Assembly (NCBI GenBank): GCA_017303755.1
Contig: JAFLBS010000004.1
Coordinates: 1-64,000 of the forward strand
Direction of reading: 5' to 3'
Length of the DNA: 64,000 nt
Source: Flavobacteriales bacterium
Lineage (GTDB): Bacteria > Bacteroidota > Bacteroidia > Flavobacteriales > Flavobacteriaceae
Both the position numbers and the translations under genes were made by a program. Shown piece after piece: positions 62,070 through 64,000 of this stretch. Below the pieces are notes generated by a model. It ran no database searches. It had not been told where the DNA came from and was given only the letters and a program-made list of their open reading frames with translations. Position 1 is the first letter of the stretch. Each line of letters begins with the position of its first letter.

Positions 62070-62187
62070 TTTTACACGAATTTCACGAATTACCACGAAA
62101 AATACTAAGTGTCAAATTTCACAAAGGATTATTAGTGTAAAAATTAAAATAAATTAATTTGTGATAATTTGTGAAATTCGTGTAAAA
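62070..62187. repeat. Long imperfect inverted repeat after prfB
   Basis: TTTTACACGAATTTCACGAA (62,070-62,089) pairs with TTTGTGAAATTCGTGTAAAA (62,167-62,186) with one mismatch, and the pairing continues inward with a few more (arms of about 30 bp). It is followed by another small hairpin-prone stretch. It may act as the prfB terminator or be a palindromic element. Confidence 0.7.
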
Positions 62188-62203
62188 CACTAAAATAATG
62201 ATG

Positions 62204-62211
62204 TATATTTG
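62204..62211 (+). promoter_or_regulatory. -7 promoter element of the putative small RNA
   Basis: TATATTTG, a perfect TAnnTTTG, with no open reading frame downstream on the + strand that looks real. Confidence 0.6.
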
Positions 62212-62216
62212 CAACG

Positions 62217-62283
62217 AGGATTCCGAAAGGAAGTTACACCTCACCACAATAGTCGATCGCTCCAGGTCGACTTTTGTATTTTA
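62217..62283 (+). ncRNA. Putative small RNA of about 65 nt with its own terminator
   Basis: Just downstream of the -7 element the sequence folds as GAGG-a-TTCC-GAAA-GGAA-gttaca-CCTC, a hairpin with a GNRA tetraloop and an internal loop. A second stem follows, AGTCGA-(10 nt)-TCGACT, with TTTTGTATTTT after it, which is an intrinsic terminator. Promoter, structure and terminator fit in 80 bp, and no peptide is apparent. It resembles in layout the small structured RNAs known in Flavobacteria (e.g. Flavo-1), but this is not established. Confidence 0.55.
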
Positions 62284-63045
62284 TAGCACTTGCTTTAAAA
62301 ATTCCAACATTGCTATCCACGAGCGTTTGGCTGCTTTTTCGTTGTATGCTGCGCCTTTACTATTGTCATTTCCTGCTCCAACTTCGGTAAAAGCATGCAC
62401 TGCATTGGCATAATAAATCATTTCCCAATCGGCTTTGGCAGTACGCATTTCGCTTTGAAACGCATCAATTTCAGCTTTTGGAACGTACGGATCATCGGCA
62501 CCATGCAACACCAAAACTCTTGGGTTTATGGTTTCTACTTTGCGTGTTTCATCTTTTCCTAAACCACCGTGAAACGATACAATTCCGTTTACCTTCATGT
62601 TGGTTCGCGCCGCTTCTACAGCTCCAGTTCCGCCAAAACAATATCCTATCACCACTATTTTATCGGGATTGGCTCCTTTTTTCACCAATTCATCCAAAGC
62701 CAATTGAATGCGACGATGGTAATCGGTAATGTTCTTTTTGTAAAATCCCGCTTGCTTGCCTGCTTCTTGGTAATTGGTTGGTTTATTTCCTACACCGTAA
62801 ATATCGGCCACAAAAGTGATGTAACCCAAATCGGATAATTGAGTCGCGCTGTCTTTAGCATGATCGTCAATTCCCATCCACGCAGGAAGAATTAAAATTC
62901 CGGGTTTGTCTTGTAAGGACGTTTTAGGAACAGCAGCCAATCCGATTAATTTTTGATCGCCATCATTGTAGTTTACTTCAATAAATTGCGCCATAGAAAC
63001 CATTGGTAAAAGGATAATTGCAAGTAAGTATAATTTAGTCTTCAT
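62281..63045 (-). CDS. Exported dienelactone hydrolase-family protein, 254 aa
   Basis: Signal peptide (ends SMAQ). Alpha/beta hydrolase with the dienelactone-hydrolase pattern: GILILPAWMGIDDHAKDSA, nucleophile cysteine in VIGYCFGGTGAVEAA, acid in VLHGADDPYVPK and histidine in NAVHAFTEVGAG. The nucleophile is cysteine, as in true dienelactone hydrolases. Substrate unknown. Confidence 0.88.
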   Translation of the reverse strand: MKTKLYLLAIILLPMVSMAQFIEVNYNDGDQKLIGLAAVPKTSLQDKPGILILPAWMGIDDHAKDSATQLSDLGYITFVADIYGVGNKPTNYQEAGKQAGFYKKNITDYHRRIQLALDELVKKGANPDKIVVIGYCFGGTGAVEAARTNMKVNGIVSFHGGLGKDETRKVETINPRVLVLHGADDPYVPKAEIDAFQSEMRTAKADWEMIYYANAVHAFTEVGAGNDNSKGAAYNEKAAKRSWIAMLEFLKQVL

Positions 63046-63102
63046 CTTTTTTTTAATGTAAATGTATCAATTTCTTTGAAAAACAGTTGTTAAGTTGGTA
63101 AT

Positions 63103-63132
63103 AAAAAAGCGTCTTTTTTGGAGACGCTTTGA
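63103..63132 (-). terminator. Terminator after the porin gene
   Basis: AAAGCGTCT and AGACGCTTT form a perfect stem; on the - strand it is followed by TTTTTTATT. Confidence 0.85.
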
Positions 63133-63152
63133 ATGATTGAGTTGGTATGAAA

Positions 63153-64000
63153 TTAAATTCCGATTTCAACTTGGAAACGAACGTACCAATTGTTTTTGCT
63201 TGTTCCGTTGTAAAAATCCAATGTATCGTAGTTGATTTCACCTTGTAATTTAAAAGTATGTTCCCAGATGTATTTGGTAACACCAAAGCTGTATTGCTTA
63301 GTGTTTGGTGCTTTAGTTTCGATATCATTACCTACTTTTTGAATCGAATAACGACCAATAATTTCGTAGTTTTTCTTGGTATTATAACTCAACTGATAGT
63401 CAAATCCGTTACCCACAAAAGCATAATTGGATTCGGTTATATCCTCTGGATTGAACGTAATGGCATTTTCATTTGTCGTTCTCGACATATAACTCGCCAT
63501 TGCAGCCCAACCGTTGTATTTGAACATTCCGTCTAATAAAACCGACTTCATCGTACGTGTTTCAAATAAATCATTCCCCAACTGACCTTGTGTTCTACGT
63601 GCATGATTGTTTTGTTGAAAGGCTCCAGATAGCATCAATTTTGGTTTTTTCTCGCGAATCACATCTCCTTCAAAATACGTTCCGTCTTTAGCAAAAGCAC
63701 CAAATGGAAGTAATTCAACTTTACCTGTTACAGCAACACCATTATCGGCTTTTCCTGTAACATTTCGGCCTTCGCCAGTTGAAAATGCCGCTTTTAAATT
63801 GTATGAAAATTTATCTTTATACTCATTCATATTATGAATTTGGAAACCGAAATCACGATCAATAGTAAACTTTGCATTATTAATAGTTCTATCAGTCAAT
63901 TGCAAACCTCCAGACGAATTTACACGTTGGCGATTTCCTGGCAATTTAGTTTGCCCGAAACTGATGTTCCAATGTTTATTTGGGCGGTAAAAAACCACCG
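63153..64000 (-). CDS. Phosphate-selective porin O/P-type outer-membrane protein (5' end outside window)
   Basis: The C-terminal 281 residues of a beta-barrel: alternating strands with aromatic girdles (NISFGQTKLPGNRQR, WAAMASYMSRTT, YEIIGRYSIQKVG, KLQGEINYDTLDF) and a final strand WYVRFQVEIGI typical of outer-membrane barrels. The pattern is that of the OprO/OprP porin family. The frame is open to the right edge, so the N-terminus and signal peptide are missing. Confidence 0.82.
   Translation of the reverse strand, partial: VVFYRPNKHWNISFGQTKLPGNRQRVNSSGGLQLTDRTINNAKFTIDRDFGFQIHNMNEYKDKFSYNLKAAFSTGEGRNVTGKADNGVAVTGKVELLPFGAFAKDGTYFEGDVIREKKPKLMLSGAFQQNNHARRTQGQLGNDLFETRTMKSVLLDGMFKYNGWAAMASYMSRTTNENAITFNPEDITESNYAFVGNGFDYQLSYNTKKNYEIIGRYSIQKVGNDIETKAPNTKQYSFGVTKYIWEHTFKLQGEINYDTLDFYNGTSKNNWYVRFQVEIGI

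Noticed and set aside
62217-62283. Signal recognition particle RNA
   Set aside because: The hairpin TTCC-GAAA-GGAA resembles its apical loop, but the conserved GGAA loop and AGCA internal-loop sequence are absent and the RNA is too short.
1-64000. Transposases, prophage genes, restriction systems or tRNA genes
   Set aside because: None was recognised on either strand; the mobile character of 1-13,870 rests on the site structure only.

Overview
The window comes from a member of the Bacteroidota, most likely Flavobacteriaceae and close to Flavobacterium. The DNA is AT-rich. Promoters follow the Bacteroidota pattern TAnnTTTG. There is a secreted protein with a type IX secretion C-terminal domain, a fused CcoN-CcoO oxidase subunit, and many lipoproteins of Bacteroidota type. 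No tRNA, rRNA, CRISPR array, transposase or phage gene was recognised.

Region 1 (1-13,870) is the most unusual part. About 14 mostly unrecognised genes, all on the + strand, are separated by a recurring element of about 140-165 bp. Each element is an imperfect palindrome: outer boxes ending in AAC and starting with GTT, an inner stem of about 16-20 bp, and a loop of roughly 100 bp. The first 10-15 bases of each gene-bearing unit are complementary to its own last bases, while different units have different ends. This is the signature of integron cassettes inserted at G^TT, with attC-like sites between them. The loop of every intact site also holds a Bacteroidota promoter (CTTTC, then TAnnTTTG at fixed spacing) pointing into the next gene, so each cassette seems to get its promoter from the preceding site. 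Six sites are well formed (one with a mutated GTT), one further site is intact beyond an interruption, and the rest are truncated or decayed. No integrase lies in the window; it could be to the left. The cargo is membrane proteins, lipoproteins, two beta-propeller lipoproteins, a HEAT-repeat protein and a type IX-secreted BNR-repeat protein.

Region 2 (13.9-21.7 kb) holds a NYN/LOTUS protein, a TylF-like methyltransferase, a DUF2975/XRE pair, a TPR protein, a SIMPL protein, small membrane proteins and lipoproteins, and a NUMOD4/HNH-like protein.

Region 3 (21.7-38.2 kb) is a microaerobic respiration block. It contains hemN, an AraC regulator with a large PDZ-hydrolase-VCBS secreted protein, the cbb3 oxidase cluster on the - strand (ccoI, then ccoS-ccoNO-ccoQ-ccoP-ccoG-ccoH-SafE-like-DUF465), and a divergent Crp/Fnr regulator. 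Three FNR-like boxes (ATGAY-N4-RTCAT) lie upstream of hemN, ccoS and ccoI/fnr. In all three the box centre is exactly 33 bp from the -7 element of hemN, ccoS or ccoI, which suggests one Fnr regulon visible in this window. A bestrophin channel and a beta-carbonic anhydrase follow as a pair.

Region 4 (38.3-64 kb) is mainly housekeeping: mazG (with a heptamer tandem repeat directly upstream), DUF5606, def, mqo, ruvX, gcvT, an S41 protease, yebC, a flotillin-like SPFH protein, a cysteine synthase-like enzyme, oligopeptidase B, ybaB, threonine aldolase, prfB with its programmed +1 frameshift, a probable small RNA, a dienelactone hydrolase, and the C-terminal part of a phosphate-selective porin cut by the window edge.
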